From Azolla caroliniana (lineage: Eukaryota > Polypodiophyta): a stretch of DNA of 64,000 nt. This document shows, one piece after another, positions 12,668 through 23,100 of the stretch. The translations under genes were made by a program, and so were the position numbers. Below the pieces are notes generated by a model. The model saw nothing but the letters and a program-made list of their open reading frames with translations, did no database searches and was not told the origin of the DNA. The stretch spans positions 8,680,001-8,744,000 of the forward strand of contig JBHGNT010000002.1 of the NCBI GenBank assembly GCA_043228905.1, in the 5' to 3' direction. How positions within the stretch are numbered: position 1 is the stretch's first letter; every line of letters begins with the position of its first letter.

Positions 12668-14255
12668 TGTGCATGTATGATTGTGTGCATATAATTGAAA
12701 ATGTGTCTAATCCCAACCTTAACCCTAGATTCTTTAGCGATGTTGTTAAGTAACACATGTTATGTTTTATGTGTCCTTTAGCAATGCCTTTTTGGAAACC
12801 AAAGATACATTGCTATGTGAAGTATTTGTTGTAGTAATTGACAAATTGACAAAATGGTTAACACGTATTGGGTGATATTTTCCATCATAGTATTCTAGAT
12901 TGTCAAATTATGAAAATGGAACAACTTGGTGAAGAGATCATGTCTTTATGATGCTCAAACTTCCACAAAGTAGGCCATAGAAGTCAAGCAAACCTTTTAT
13001 TAAGGTGTCATATCAAGGCCAATTGATTTCAACAACCATACTAAACAATTCAATATACATTGAACATTAGCTAGAAATATGTTGGAGCAATAATCCATGG
13101 GTATAGAAATTTATGGGCTAGCACATGAAAGTGAGACAAAGTGATAAGAAGAAAGTTTGCACATACACAAACCAACCAAGCTTAGGAGAAGAGGGTGATA
13201 AAGATGCATTCTTGAATTGTACATGTCATAGATAACTTTATTGCCTACTTTCATGACGAGTTGCAAAATCATGAAGACGCCTAGGCCCTAGACTCCTCAT
13301 TCTAAATTTTTGATATTACATATTTTGGGATGTTATGTTTTATTTTGACCTAATTGTGCAAAAAAGTGAGGTGCCTTGTGGGATATTATTTTATGTACTC
13401 ATCTTAGAAGCTAGATCACCATGAATTGTAACAACCTAGGTGAATGGTACTCATCTTAGAAACTCAATCACCATGTATTGTAACATTTCAAGTTAGAGCT
13501 GAAGTTGAGAGTTTGGTTGAAGGAAGTTATTATAAGCCCATAATAAATATCTTACTATATGTAGAATAAATTTGGAGATGGTTTATAAGCATGAAATGCG
13601 TATTTGAGCTACAAGTCAAGACTGAACTAAGTATTCGAGAGACATTGGTACAAGGAAATGAACCTATAAAAAAGCTTAATAGATGCATCTTAATGTCCTG
13701 GACCAGAATGAACACGGTGTGCAATTATCTCCATGATCCTGTAATGGTATAGTTCATCTACTTGATATTGGCAGTCTTTAATGTCGATAAATTTCCTTTG
13801 CTTGCTCCATGGTGATTCCTTGGAAACAAACCAGTGATGTCTAATTGTCGTTGCATCTTGCATGCTAGGATAAGAATCAATTATTTATGCTTTAGAAGCT
13901 TGAGCAAAATTTGGCTAAACTATGGTGGGCGAGCCTTATCAAAAGGAGGGTGGTTGGTGGAGATAGGAGTCGGAATGGAGGATGGCACGTTCAATTTCCA
14001 AATCGTGGGGTCAGTAGTAATGGAAAAAGAAATCATTAATTCTCTAGTCACGATGGTCAAGGTTTTCTCGCCTTTCTCAATGTTTTGTCGATGACTCTTT
14101 GACCCACGACAGATTTTTGTCAAATGAGGACATTATTGGAAGGCCTCGACCATTTTTTATATCTGTTGCTGTTGGTCGGTTTCCTCTCCAAAATTTCCAC
14201 CTCTTCATTCCCCTCCATCCTGTGGAACATATGCAAACTAGCGCAGCAACACCCG
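11741..14255. other. Intergenic DNA without a recognised gene
   Basis: AT-rich sequence with no open frame of convincing composition. It includes a (GT)n microsatellite at about 12629-12670. A small 86-codon frame at 13834-14094 has no recognisable features. The 14100-14255 stretch is the probable 5' leader of the LRR gene. Confidence 0.5.
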
Positions 14256-16946
14256 ATGATGAACCTCCGATGCACTCTCCATCTATTCTCAATCCTTATT
14301 GTGACCATAAATTCAGCAATGGCTGCGATGGTTATGGCGCTCCCTCCCTCTTTTGACATGGCGGTAGTGCAAGCCCAAGCCCAAGCTCTCATAGCAATCA
14401 AGGATGCCATCACCGATGACCCCACTTCTTGCCTATCCTCCTGGACCACCACCTCCACCTCCACCTCCACCTCCTCCAACTCTACTAGTAGTCATGTGGC
14501 GGCACCACCCTCCTACTGCCCCTCCAATGGCACTGCTGGCTGGTTCGGCCTGCTCTGTGATAACCGCTTCCACATTACCTCCCTCAACCTCTCCTCCTGC
14601 AGCCTCTCTGGCTCCATCTCCCCTTCCCTAGGTCTCCTCCCTTCCCTTTCTCTTCTCGATCTCTCCTACAACCACTTCTCAGGACCCCTCTCTCCCTCCC
14701 TCTTCACCAAACAACCCAACTCCTCCCTCACCTACATCGACCTCAGCTACAACGCCCTCCTCTCTGGTCACATTCCCCGTTCCCTCATCCTCAACTCCCC
14801 CAACCTCCAAACCCTGCGCCTTATCGACACTGGCCTCAGCGGTGTTGTTCCTCCAGAGTTGTGGACCCATCTCCCGACTCTTCAGCACCTCTATATCTCC
14901 GACACCTGGTCTGACTCCTCGCCTCCCCTTCTCAGCATCTTGCCCACCTCTTTTCCCCCCACTGCTAATTTCGCTTTCTGTGCTACCATTCAGGTGTTTG
15001 AACTAGATAGCCTTGATGCATCCGGGTCATCGTTTCCCTCTTCCTTGGGAGATTGCCAACAGTTGCAGATCTTGTCCTTGACTGTCGCGGGTCTACAAGG
15101 CTCCATCGCCCCATCCATTTGGCAGCTTCCTCATCTCCAGAAACTGTATATCGTAGATGTTAATGTGATGGAGACTATATATAATCATCCCGATCAGCCA
15201 CCTCCTCCCTACAAGCTCCAGGGGTCACTGCCATCCACTCTAGGTTTCTGTGGGGCGGCTGGATCTACCATCGAAGATATGTACATAGCTGGCATAAATC
15301 TCACTGGCCACATTCCTGTTTCTATAGGCACCTGTGCCTCTTTGCAGAGTCTGGAGGTCACTCAAACAAGCCTGGAAGGCCCCATGCCTTCTAGCCTCGG
15401 GAACCTCACCCAGCTACAGGTGCTGGCTTTCCACAGCAACAACCTGGAAGGCCCCATGCCTTCTAGCCTCGGGAACCTCACCCAGCTACGGTTCTTGGCT
15501 CTCCAGAGCAACAAATTCTCAGGCCCTATCCCTTCTAGCCTCGGGAACCTCGCCCAACTACTGTTCTTGGCTCTCTTCTTCAACAACTTCTCAGGCCCCA
15601 TCCCTTCTAGCCTCGGGAACCTCACTCAGCTGCAGATCTTGCATCTTGAGAGCAACAACCTCGAGGGATCCATCCCTTGTAGCCTCGGGAACCTCACCAA
15701 ACTACTGGACTTGCATCTCGACAGCAACAAGCTGACAGGAAAGATACCAGCTGCACTCGGCAGCTGCTCACTACTCACCGAGCTCCGATTAGGGTTCAAC
15801 ACTCTCAGCGGTTCCATCCCCAGTGAGCTGGGAATGCTCATAAAACTCGAGGAACTATCTCTATTTACAAACAACCTCGAAGGGATTGTCCCTGTTGACG
15901 CTTTACATAATCTGACGGCTCTTAATGTCTTACGCCTCTTTCAAAACAATTTGACTGGGAAGATAGAGAGTTTGGATCTTTCCAAGTTGCCCAATCTCGA
16001 GAGGTTTAGTGTCTTCGAAAATGCTTTAGAAGGGGGCGTGCCTGCTGGCCTAACAGAGAGTAAGGCACTGATCATCTTTGATGTGCAAAGGAATAAATAT
16101 CTCACCGGATCCTTAGGCAATACTGCTACTCCTCACATCACGGGTTTATCCAATCTCAGGGTGCTCTCGGTGAGCTACAACCAGCTAAGTGGAGACATCC
16201 CTGGTTGGGTTTGGAAGCTTCCCAGTCTGCAGGCCTTGGACCTCTCCAATAATCACTTCAGCGGCTGCTTCCCTGCGTCTCTCACGTACCTCTCCTACTT
16301 CAAGCGGAATCAAACCTCAGACAGGAACCAGACCACACTCTACGAGGATGTGCCGGTCACGATTAAGAACACTATCTTCACTCTTAAATATATTCTGAGT
16401 GCACGCATCTACATTGATGTGTCCATGAACGATCTGGAAGGCGAAATTCCGGAGAGCTTCGGGGAGCTGCAAGGTCTGACAGGAGCCAACCTATCCCACA
16501 ACAGCATTAGCGGCAGAATACCTGCGGCAACATTCGGGAGATTGATGCAGTTGGAGGTGTTGGACCTGTCCTACAACCAGCTCAGCGGTAGCATCCCACA
16601 AGATCTCACGTCTTTGGACAGCCTCTCTACTCTAAGCCTCGCCCACAACCAACTGGAAGGACCCATTCCCACACTGAACAACTTCGATACCAGGTTCACG
16701 TCTGCCAGCTTCGAGAACAACCGGGGGCTGTATGGCTGCCCTCTTTCCTCCTGCAACAACAATGCGAGTAGTAGTGATCTGGGCAGCACAAGCACAAGCA
16801 TAGGCGGGCAAACGCAACAACGATTATTGAGTGTGATTTGGTTTCGTGAGGTAGTATGTCCATGGGGACTTCTAGTAGGCTATCCGGTTGGGCTTGCACT
16901 TGGCATATTCCTCTGCCCTCCCCCCTTCTCCTTAAAATTGAAGTGA
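14256..16946 (+). CDS. Leucine-rich repeat receptor-like protein
   Basis: A single intronless frame. The frame is open from an upstream ATG at 14124, but I prefer the Met at 14256 because the 25 residues after it form a good signal peptide (hydrophobic core LFSILIVTINSAMAA); this gives 896 aa. An N-terminal LRR cap follows, with a Cys pair flanking a WFGLLC motif and an upstream Ser/Thr-rich insert. Then come roughly 25 plant-type extracellular LRRs of about 24 residues (LxxLxLxxNxLxGxIPxxLG), with an island-like break around the RNQTSDRNQT segment. Near the C-terminus a hydrophobic segment (WGLLVGYPVGLALGIFL) serves as a membrane anchor, with a very short tail and no kinase. That architecture is an RLP, which normally signals through a partner receptor kinase at the plasma membrane in defence or development. 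The ligand cannot be predicted. Confidence 0.85.
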   Translation: MMNLRCTLHLFSILIVTINSAMAAMVMALPPSFDMAVVQAQAQALIAIKDAITDDPTSCLSSWTTTSTSTSTSSNSTSSHVAAPPSYCPSNGTAGWFGLLCDNRFHITSLNLSSCSLSGSISPSLGLLPSLSLLDLSYNHFSGPLSPSLFTKQPNSSLTYIDLSYNALLSGHIPRSLILNSPNLQTLRLIDTGLSGVVPPELWTHLPTLQHLYISDTWSDSSPPLLSILPTSFPPTANFAFCATIQVFELDSLDASGSSFPSSLGDCQQLQILSLTVAGLQGSIAPSIWQLPHLQKLYIVDVNVMETIYNHPDQPPPPYKLQGSLPSTLGFCGAAGSTIEDMYIAGINLTGHIPVSIGTCASLQSLEVTQTSLEGPMPSSLGNLTQLQVLAFHSNNLEGPMPSSLGNLTQLRFLALQSNKFSGPIPSSLGNLAQLLFLALFFNNFSGPIPSSLGNLTQLQILHLESNNLEGSIPCSLGNLTKLLDLHLDSNKLTGKIPAALGSCSLLTELRLGFNTLSGSIPSELGMLIKLEELSLFTNNLEGIVPVDALHNLTALNVLRLFQNNLTGKIESLDLSKLPNLERFSVFENALEGGVPAGLTESKALIIFDVQRNKYLTGSLGNTATPHITGLSNLRVLSVSYNQLSGDIPGWVWKLPSLQALDLSNNHFSGCFPASLTYLSYFKRNQTSDRNQTTLYEDVPVTIKNTIFTLKYILSARIYIDVSMNDLEGEIPESFGELQGLTGANLSHNSISGRIPAATFGRLMQLEVLDLSYNQLSGSIPQDLTSLDSLSTLSLAHNQLEGPIPTLNNFDTRFTSASFENNRGLYGCPLSSCNNNASSSDLGSTSTSIGGQTQQRLLSVIWFREVVCPWGLLVGYPVGLALGIFLCPPPFSLKLK
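15370..15725 (+). repeat. Near-identical 72-bp LRR-coding repeats
   Basis: Five consecutive 72-bp units (24 codons each) share almost the same DNA, for example TCTAGCCTCGGGAACCTCAC in every unit. The other LRRs of the gene are much less alike. This indicates recent tandem duplication or gene conversion inside the LRR array. Confidence 0.85.
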
Positions 16947-17065
16947 TTTAGTACTAGTTGTTGCTCTAAGAGAACTGGACTGCTTTGTTCAATAGGGCTT
17001 GTAGATTGGAGTGTATAAATACTTTATAAAATGTAATTTTTTGGACATAGGGGTAGTTTGGTAAA

Positions 17066-17150
17066 TTTGGAACTTCCAGGGGCATTCTGGTAAATAGACG
17101 AACTTCCAAGGGCATTCTGGTAAATAGACGAACTTCCAAGGGTATCCTGG
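17066..17150 (+). repeat. Three copies of a 30-bp tandem repeat
   Basis: Units of GACGAACTTCCAAGGGCATT plus CTGGTAAATA, about 120 bp after the LRR gene stop. The first copy is divergent. No function is evident. Confidence 0.8.
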
Positions 17151-17689
17151 TTCTTTTCCCTAAAATCTAATTGAAATACTCACACGAAGAGCACAATCTC
17201 CAACATGAGCTACCAGCAACACCTCCAACTATGTATAAATATGCCTTTCGAACTTCCTATCATATGCGTTTTTACTCCATCAACCATGAAAGCAATGCAT
17301 TGCATTGCTCATTTTCTAGTTCATTTTGAAGGTCTAGGTCCGTGTTGGGCAAAGTTTCTATCCCCTACCAAAAATTTTCTTGCTTCTTATAAACCTAACC
17401 GGAATTTCAAAATTTTGGCCAACCACTTTCCTACAAGCAACAATGTCAACCGGAACATGTTGACTTTTTGTTTTAGCATATACTGCATATCAAATAAATA
17501 AATAAAAATTAGTGCAATACTAAATCAAATAAATCACAAAATTTTGGATCCAAAGAGTATATATATATATATATTTCCCAAAACAATTTACTTTGTAAAC
17601 AAAATTCACTTTTTGAAACTTGGCAAACTAGCGTTAACAAAATATTAGATCAAATTCGATCTAATATATAAAGTTCCAAAATAAATTAG
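17151..17689. other. AT-rich intergenic DNA
   Basis: No gene is visible. A short (TA)n run lies at about 17560-17572. The 98-codon frame at 17205-17501 has no recognisable domain and an ordinary AT-rich composition. Confidence 0.4.
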
Positions 17690-18560
17690 ATTAAATTTAG
17701 GAAGTTGCAATCTATATCTTCTATGAAGTCCTTGATGTCATCATCATGTTCATGAGAAGTTCTTGTAAAAATATGACGATATGCCTTGCTTTCTCGCCAC
17801 AACATAATGCTAGCACTGAAGTCATGTTCTTCTTGTTTAGGTCCTTCAATAGAGATTCGTATTAATGTATCAATCACATTGCTTTTTAGCCTATTTTTGA
17901 ACTTAATATTTATTAGATTTAGGCGACTAAAGCCTCTCTCACATGCTGCAATAGAAGAACATTGAATTTACCGTATCAATCAAAGCCAAGCAACTTTTTT
18001 TCCACACATCATTACAATTTATCATACCCCAAACATCTAAGAAATCTCTTCGAAGCCATTTCGTGGTAGCTTGGCGTTTGAAAATTGCATATTCATCATA
18101 TAGTTTATCATTATCAATTATGAGAGAAAATGTTTTCCCATCTATCATTTTTTGAATGCCATAAAAATTTCCAAGTGTTTTCAACTCATTAAGACCCATA
18201 GTCTCTCGTGCTAAAATGTTTATAGATCCAGTAAACATGTTCATTGGTGATATCATCTTCAATGTGGAAAGAGTCACTAGATCTTGAAGCCTCTTTTATA
18301 GTCTCTATTAATGCTCTAGAAAACAATGTTTGGAAAAGTATGGCTTCAATTAAGTCATCATCGTCAATACTTCTATCCATGATAATTCTTTTATACATAT
18401 TACCTTCTGTGGCATCTCGTAAAACAGAAAACATTCCTTTTTCTCTACCATATTCTGGAATAATTGGATAATTATTGTTATCCTTCTCAAAACCATTAAG
18501 ATAAATAATAACATGATGTAGAAATTGCTCTTCTATCTCCCCAATGGCTATCATAGCCAA
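17690..18560 (-). pseudogene. hAT-type transposase remnant (C-terminal dimerisation region)
   Basis: Read on the minus strand, the region near 17960-17850 gives ACERGFSRLNLI.IKFKNRL followed by DTLIRISIEGP. This matches the C-terminal dimerisation region of hAT transposases of the zinc-finger (TTF/ZMYM-like) type. Upstream minus-strand frames at 18277-17939 and 18560-18189 read like the middle of the same transposase (DVWGMINCNDVW, ALIETIKEASRSSD). Frameshifts and stops break it. No terminal inverted repeats or target duplications were found. Confidence 0.6.
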
Positions 18561-18599
18561 ACCTCCAATTCATGTCACATCCACATTTTCATTTTGGAA

Positions 18600-19158
18600 T
18601 TCCATACTTAATGTAGACATGATCTTAAGTACATTGTGAAAGTGTCTTTAGAATTCAAGCTATTGAACTCGAGAAGAATATAAGGTATGGAGCATTCGCA
18701 TTTGGGGGGCAAGAACACGAACCAAGATCTTAAGGAGAATTCAAACTAAAAGCAAGAGACTCAGAGAAAAGTAAAAAGAGAAAAAACGGGCCACCTAAAA
18801 ACAATCTAAAAGGAACGGTTATAACTCTTTCGTTTATATGGCAATGAGGGGATATGACAATGAGAAGGTCAAGGGGCCTAGGAAAAGGTATAAATATGAG
18901 GCTTAGCTACCCTCATAAGGGGATTACGTCAGAAGGCTGCTGTCTTAGACACTAGTGGTGCGGGCTAGGCTTTCGTCTCGACGATCGTGTTTATCTCTTC
19001 TAAGGTATTAGTCATCCTAATATCTGGCGGTGTGGGACGTTGTTGGCAGGTTGGCTGTGTCTAGATCATAGCTCGGGGGTGGTCGGGTTCTTCTATCCAA
19101 TCTATTTTCCTTCTTTTACTTTACTTTGGTCAATTGATTAGTAATAGACTCTTGATAG
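18600..19158 (+). repeat. Probable 5' LTR of a disrupted LTR retrotransposon (H)
   Basis: The right edge is set by a primer-binding-like site at 19159. A TATA-like GGTATAAATATGAGG lies near 18886, about 270 bp before that edge, as expected in an LTR. The left edge is uncertain and no partner LTR is visible in the window. Confidence 0.4.
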
Positions 19159-19170
19159 TGGTATCAAAGC
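19159..19170 (+). promoter_or_regulatory. Primer binding site (initiator-tRNA type) of element H
   Basis: TGGTATCAAAGC differs at one base from TGGTATCAGAGC, the site complementary to the 3' end of plant initiator tRNA-Met used by many LTR elements. Confidence 0.55.
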
Positions 19171-19908
19171 TTTTACTGACAATTTGTTTTGTTGTTTTGA
19201 TATTTTTTGCGTGTGAGCGATGGGGATCTAACAAGGCTCGTCATGCTCTTCTCAGGATCAAAACAACACTCTAAACCCGGTATTCTTCTTTCTCGATCTC
19301 TCTTCTTTCTATGCTGCGTTCTTTTTGGTGGAATCAAATTTGTATTACGTTTTCTTTTCTTTTCTTTCTTCTTTCTACCACGATACGATTTTAATTATTA
19401 TTGTGCATCAAGCCGAGCGTGTTTGCACTAATCGCACACGCTCAACTCATGGCCTTTTGCATATTGCGATGTATCTCCCACTCTCCTCTCTCTTGAGCCT
19501 TCTCTTACGATATTAATTATTGTTGTGCATTGGGTCGAGCGTGTTTTTTCCTTAATCGCACACACTCACTTGATGGCCCTTTTGCATATGATGTTGAGGA
19601 TGCTACTCTTCCCAATTGAGCCATCATTTGGCCAATTCTCTGGGATGTTGTGGCCATGACAAGGTGTATGTTGCCTACCTATACCACTCTACTCTCTATT
19701 GAGCCATCACTTGGTCGATTCTAGGGATATGTGGTGGTCTTAAGGAGGTGCATGTCGACTACCCTAGGGTTCTTAGCTTAAGGCATGCTTAATGTTCCAT
19801 ACACCTAATTGATTATTATTCTAATTAATTTCTAATTACACAAATTGTCGTTTCATTTTTGTATGATTTTCTCGTAATTGTGATTTACCCACCCACGATT
19901 AACTCTCC
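19171..19908 (+). other. Leader of element H, left part
   Basis: Non-coding T-rich sequence with two related blocks (TTAATTATTATTGTGCATCA near 19391 and AATTATTGTTGTGCATTGGG near 19515). It runs up to the transposon insertion at 19909-19912. The right part of the same leader resumes at 31963. Confidence 0.4.
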
Positions 19909-19912
19909 TTTT
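19909..19912. other. Target site duplication TTTT (left copy)
   Basis: TTTT directly precedes GGGT. The matching copy is at 31959-31962 after ACCC. Extending to 5 bp breaks the match (CTTTT versus TTTTC), so the duplication is exactly 4 bp. Confidence 0.75.
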
Positions 19913-19936
19913 GGGTAAAAGCATGCGAGTGGAAAC
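19913..19936 (+). repeat. Left terminal inverted repeat
   Basis: Begins GGGTAAAAGCATGCGAGTGG. It matches the inverted right end at 23 of 24 positions. Two copies of TAGCTAATTAGCTA follow at 19944-19957 and 19970-19983. Confidence 0.9.
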
Positions 19937-20163
19937 ACTATTATAGCTAATTAGCTAGTAAAATGGCCATAGCTAATTAGCTATTTGTTTAGCTAGTCTT
20001 TCTTGTGGGAAAATCAAATATTTGAAAAACTAATTTATGAAAAAACTCAAATATTTGAACTTCTGTTTCAGACGTAGTGGAACTTGGGGAATATCACCAT
20101 CATCTAAGGTCGACTTCAATGTCATCAATTTCCTGTTTAGCCTAAGTCTGATTTTGAACGCAG

Positions 20164-23100
20164 ATGGAGTACTCAGAGCACGAACGCAGACGTAGCTCCC
20201 GCAACAGCAAAAAATCGACATTGCAGATTGAGAGCTACAACACAGAACCCGCTCGATCATCGTCCAGGTATGTTTCAGTTACAGAAACCCCAAACATTTG
20301 TTTTTTCTTTTTGACTACTGTCTGAACTTTGGTGCCGATTCATATTTCCCCAAAATCGAATAGGGCGAAGTCCTTGGAGTCCCATACAAGGATGTCTCGC
20401 AAATCGGGGAGTAGCAACAGGTGTGTTTATATTACTTTTTTTGTGTTTAATCCTGTCTTTAGTGATTAGGGTTTGTGATTGAAATGTCTGATTAGGGTTT
20501 GTGATTGAAATTTCTGATTAGGGTTTTTGATTATAAATTTCTGATTAGAATTTTTGAATAGGGTTTCTGGTTACAAATTTTGATTACAAATTAGAATTTC
20601 TGAATAGGGTTTTTGTTTATAAATTTCTGCTTAGGATTTCTGATTAGGGTTTGTGATTGAAATTTTTTATTAGGGTTTCTGATTGAAATTTCTGATTAGG
20701 GTTTTTGATTATAAATTTCTGATTAGAATTTCTGAATAAGGTTTCTGGTTACAAACTTCTGATTACAGATTTTGATTAGGGTTTCTGATTTCAAACTTCT
20801 GATTACAGATTTTGATTAGGTTAAGTTAAAGATTTTGCACCATTTTTGTTGTTGTTGATTGGGGTTTTTGATTCTCACATATTCTGATTTTGCACTATTT
20901 CTGATTTCTGAAATGATATTTCAGATGGCTCGTTCCTCCGTATACGAGAGTGCTAAACTTCGCAAAATTTTGCGAGACAAAGGAGGACTTCCACAACACC
21001 TATGGTCTGTCACTCGAGGGTGTTGACCCTGCTGTCCTAAGTGATAAATTGATCAGTGATATAGACTGGATGACAGTATATACAGTGCCTAGAGTCAAAG
21101 GCAAGGTCAAGCTGAAGCATGTACGAGCCGACTTGTACGATGACTGCATGAGACTGCACCAGAAAGTTCATCAGGAGATCCCAGTCAACAATGAGTTGTC
21201 AGTTTCATTTGCTAGAGCATTTGCATATGAGTACTGCAAAACAGCGAAGGAATCTAGAGACCCTGAAATGTATAGGGTAGCTTGGGCAGTCTATGGTGAG
21301 GCATCGGTAAAAAGATGCCGAAAGATGGGGACCTTGGCACAAAAAATAGACAGATTTTGGAGCATGGCAGCTGTTGATGCAACTGCCGACTCCCAGCAAG
21401 ACCGGGGGCATACACCACACCGACACCCAAGGAAAGCCAATGTCGATGATACAGGTGAGACATTGGTTAGCTATATGCTAAAAAATGTCCATGAAGCCTG
21501 TGAGACATTGGCATTTTTTAAGACTGATTTAGAGAAAGCCACAATGGCTTCTGCAATGGAGAGCAAAGTTACTTCTGCTGTTACAACAATTAGAAATAAG
21601 ATTCAGGTAACTATTGTTTTGCTGGTATGTGATTGTGTTATAAATAACGGGTAAAATGTGCTAATCAAGCATTATCTGGAATAGGTTGCGCAACAGGAGC
21701 TTGAATTAGAGGGGCCACTGGATCCCCAGCGTAAAATAGAACTGCAAATAGAGATCCAGGTTCTTTCAATGAACCTGGACCTTCTAGGTGTAAATACTGT
21801 TGCAGATTACAATTTGGATAAGCTTCAAGTAAGTTAACGATTCCTGAGCAAAGTTGGTGTATCTTTCAACAACAAGAATAATTAATCGGTAAATTTCTCT
21901 GTTGCGTTGAAGGAACAATACATTCATCAAGAACAGGTAGTTAGCTGCCTTAAGAAGAAGCTACATTTTGTGGAGGGAATGGTAAGGACCAGACAGGATT
22001 TGGACCTGAACATTCTTGCTCCCTTACCAAATGAAGTAGAACCAGAAAATGATTTATTGACAGTTCAAGCACGTTGCATCGCTTGCGGGTTAGGTGTGGA
22101 GGACAAAACTGTGTCTTTGTTGGTTCACCTACAACCATGCAACCACACATACCATCTGCTTTGTTTTCAACATGCCTGTCGAATTGCTGCATTCTGTTTG
22201 GGAGATTGCAGTACAACTCTACCAAATGAGTGGAGAAAACAAACAGGTATACCATACTGTAGCTAATAAGCTTAGTCTTTTCTAATTAGCTATCCTACTA
22301 GCTAATTAGCTACTGGCAGCTAATGAGCTACTAGCTAATTAGCTATCCTAGTAGCTAATTAGCTATGGTACTAGCTAATTAGCTAGTACCATAGTTGTGT
22401 AAAAAAGCTAAATAGCTATCCTACTAGCTAATTAGCCACTGGCAACTAATTAGCTATCCTAGTAACTAATTAGCTACTGCCATAGTTGTGTAAAGTAGCT
22501 AATAAGCTATCCTAGTAGCTAGTTAGCTATGGTACTAGCTAATTAGCTAGTACCATAGTTGTGTAAAAAAGCTAATTAGCTATCCTACTAGCTAATTAGC
22601 TACTGGCAACTAATTAGCTATCCTACTAGCTAATTAGCTATCCTACTAGCTAATTAGCTATCATAGTAGCTAATTAGCTACTGACATACTTGTGTAAAGT
22701 AGCTAATAAGCTATCCTAGTAGCTAGTTAGCTATGGTACTAGCTAATTAGCTAGTACCATAGTTGTGTAAAAAAGCTAATTAGCTATCCTACTAGCTAAT
22801 TAGCTACTGACATAGTTGTGTAAAGTACCTAATAAGCTATCCTAGTAGCTAATTAGCTACTGGCAGCTAATTAGCTATCCTAGTAGCTAATTAGCTACTG
22901 GCAGCTATTTAGCTGTCCTAGTAGCTAATAAGCTATCCTAGCTACTACATAGTTGAGAAAGTAGCTAATTAGCTTTCATTGTAGCTAATTAGCTATCCTA
23001 GCTACCACCATAGTTAATAAAGTAGCTAATTAGCTATCCTAGCTACTACCATAGTTAGTAAAGTAGCTAATTAGCTATCCTAGCTACTACCATAGTTGAG

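Noticed and set aside
13834-14094. Small gene upstream of the LRR gene
   Set aside because: No domain and no composition bias; overlapping frames on the other strand are equally long.
20460-20880. Interstitial telomere repeats
   Set aside because: TTAGGG appears only within a longer degenerate unit; there is no run of TTTAGGG.
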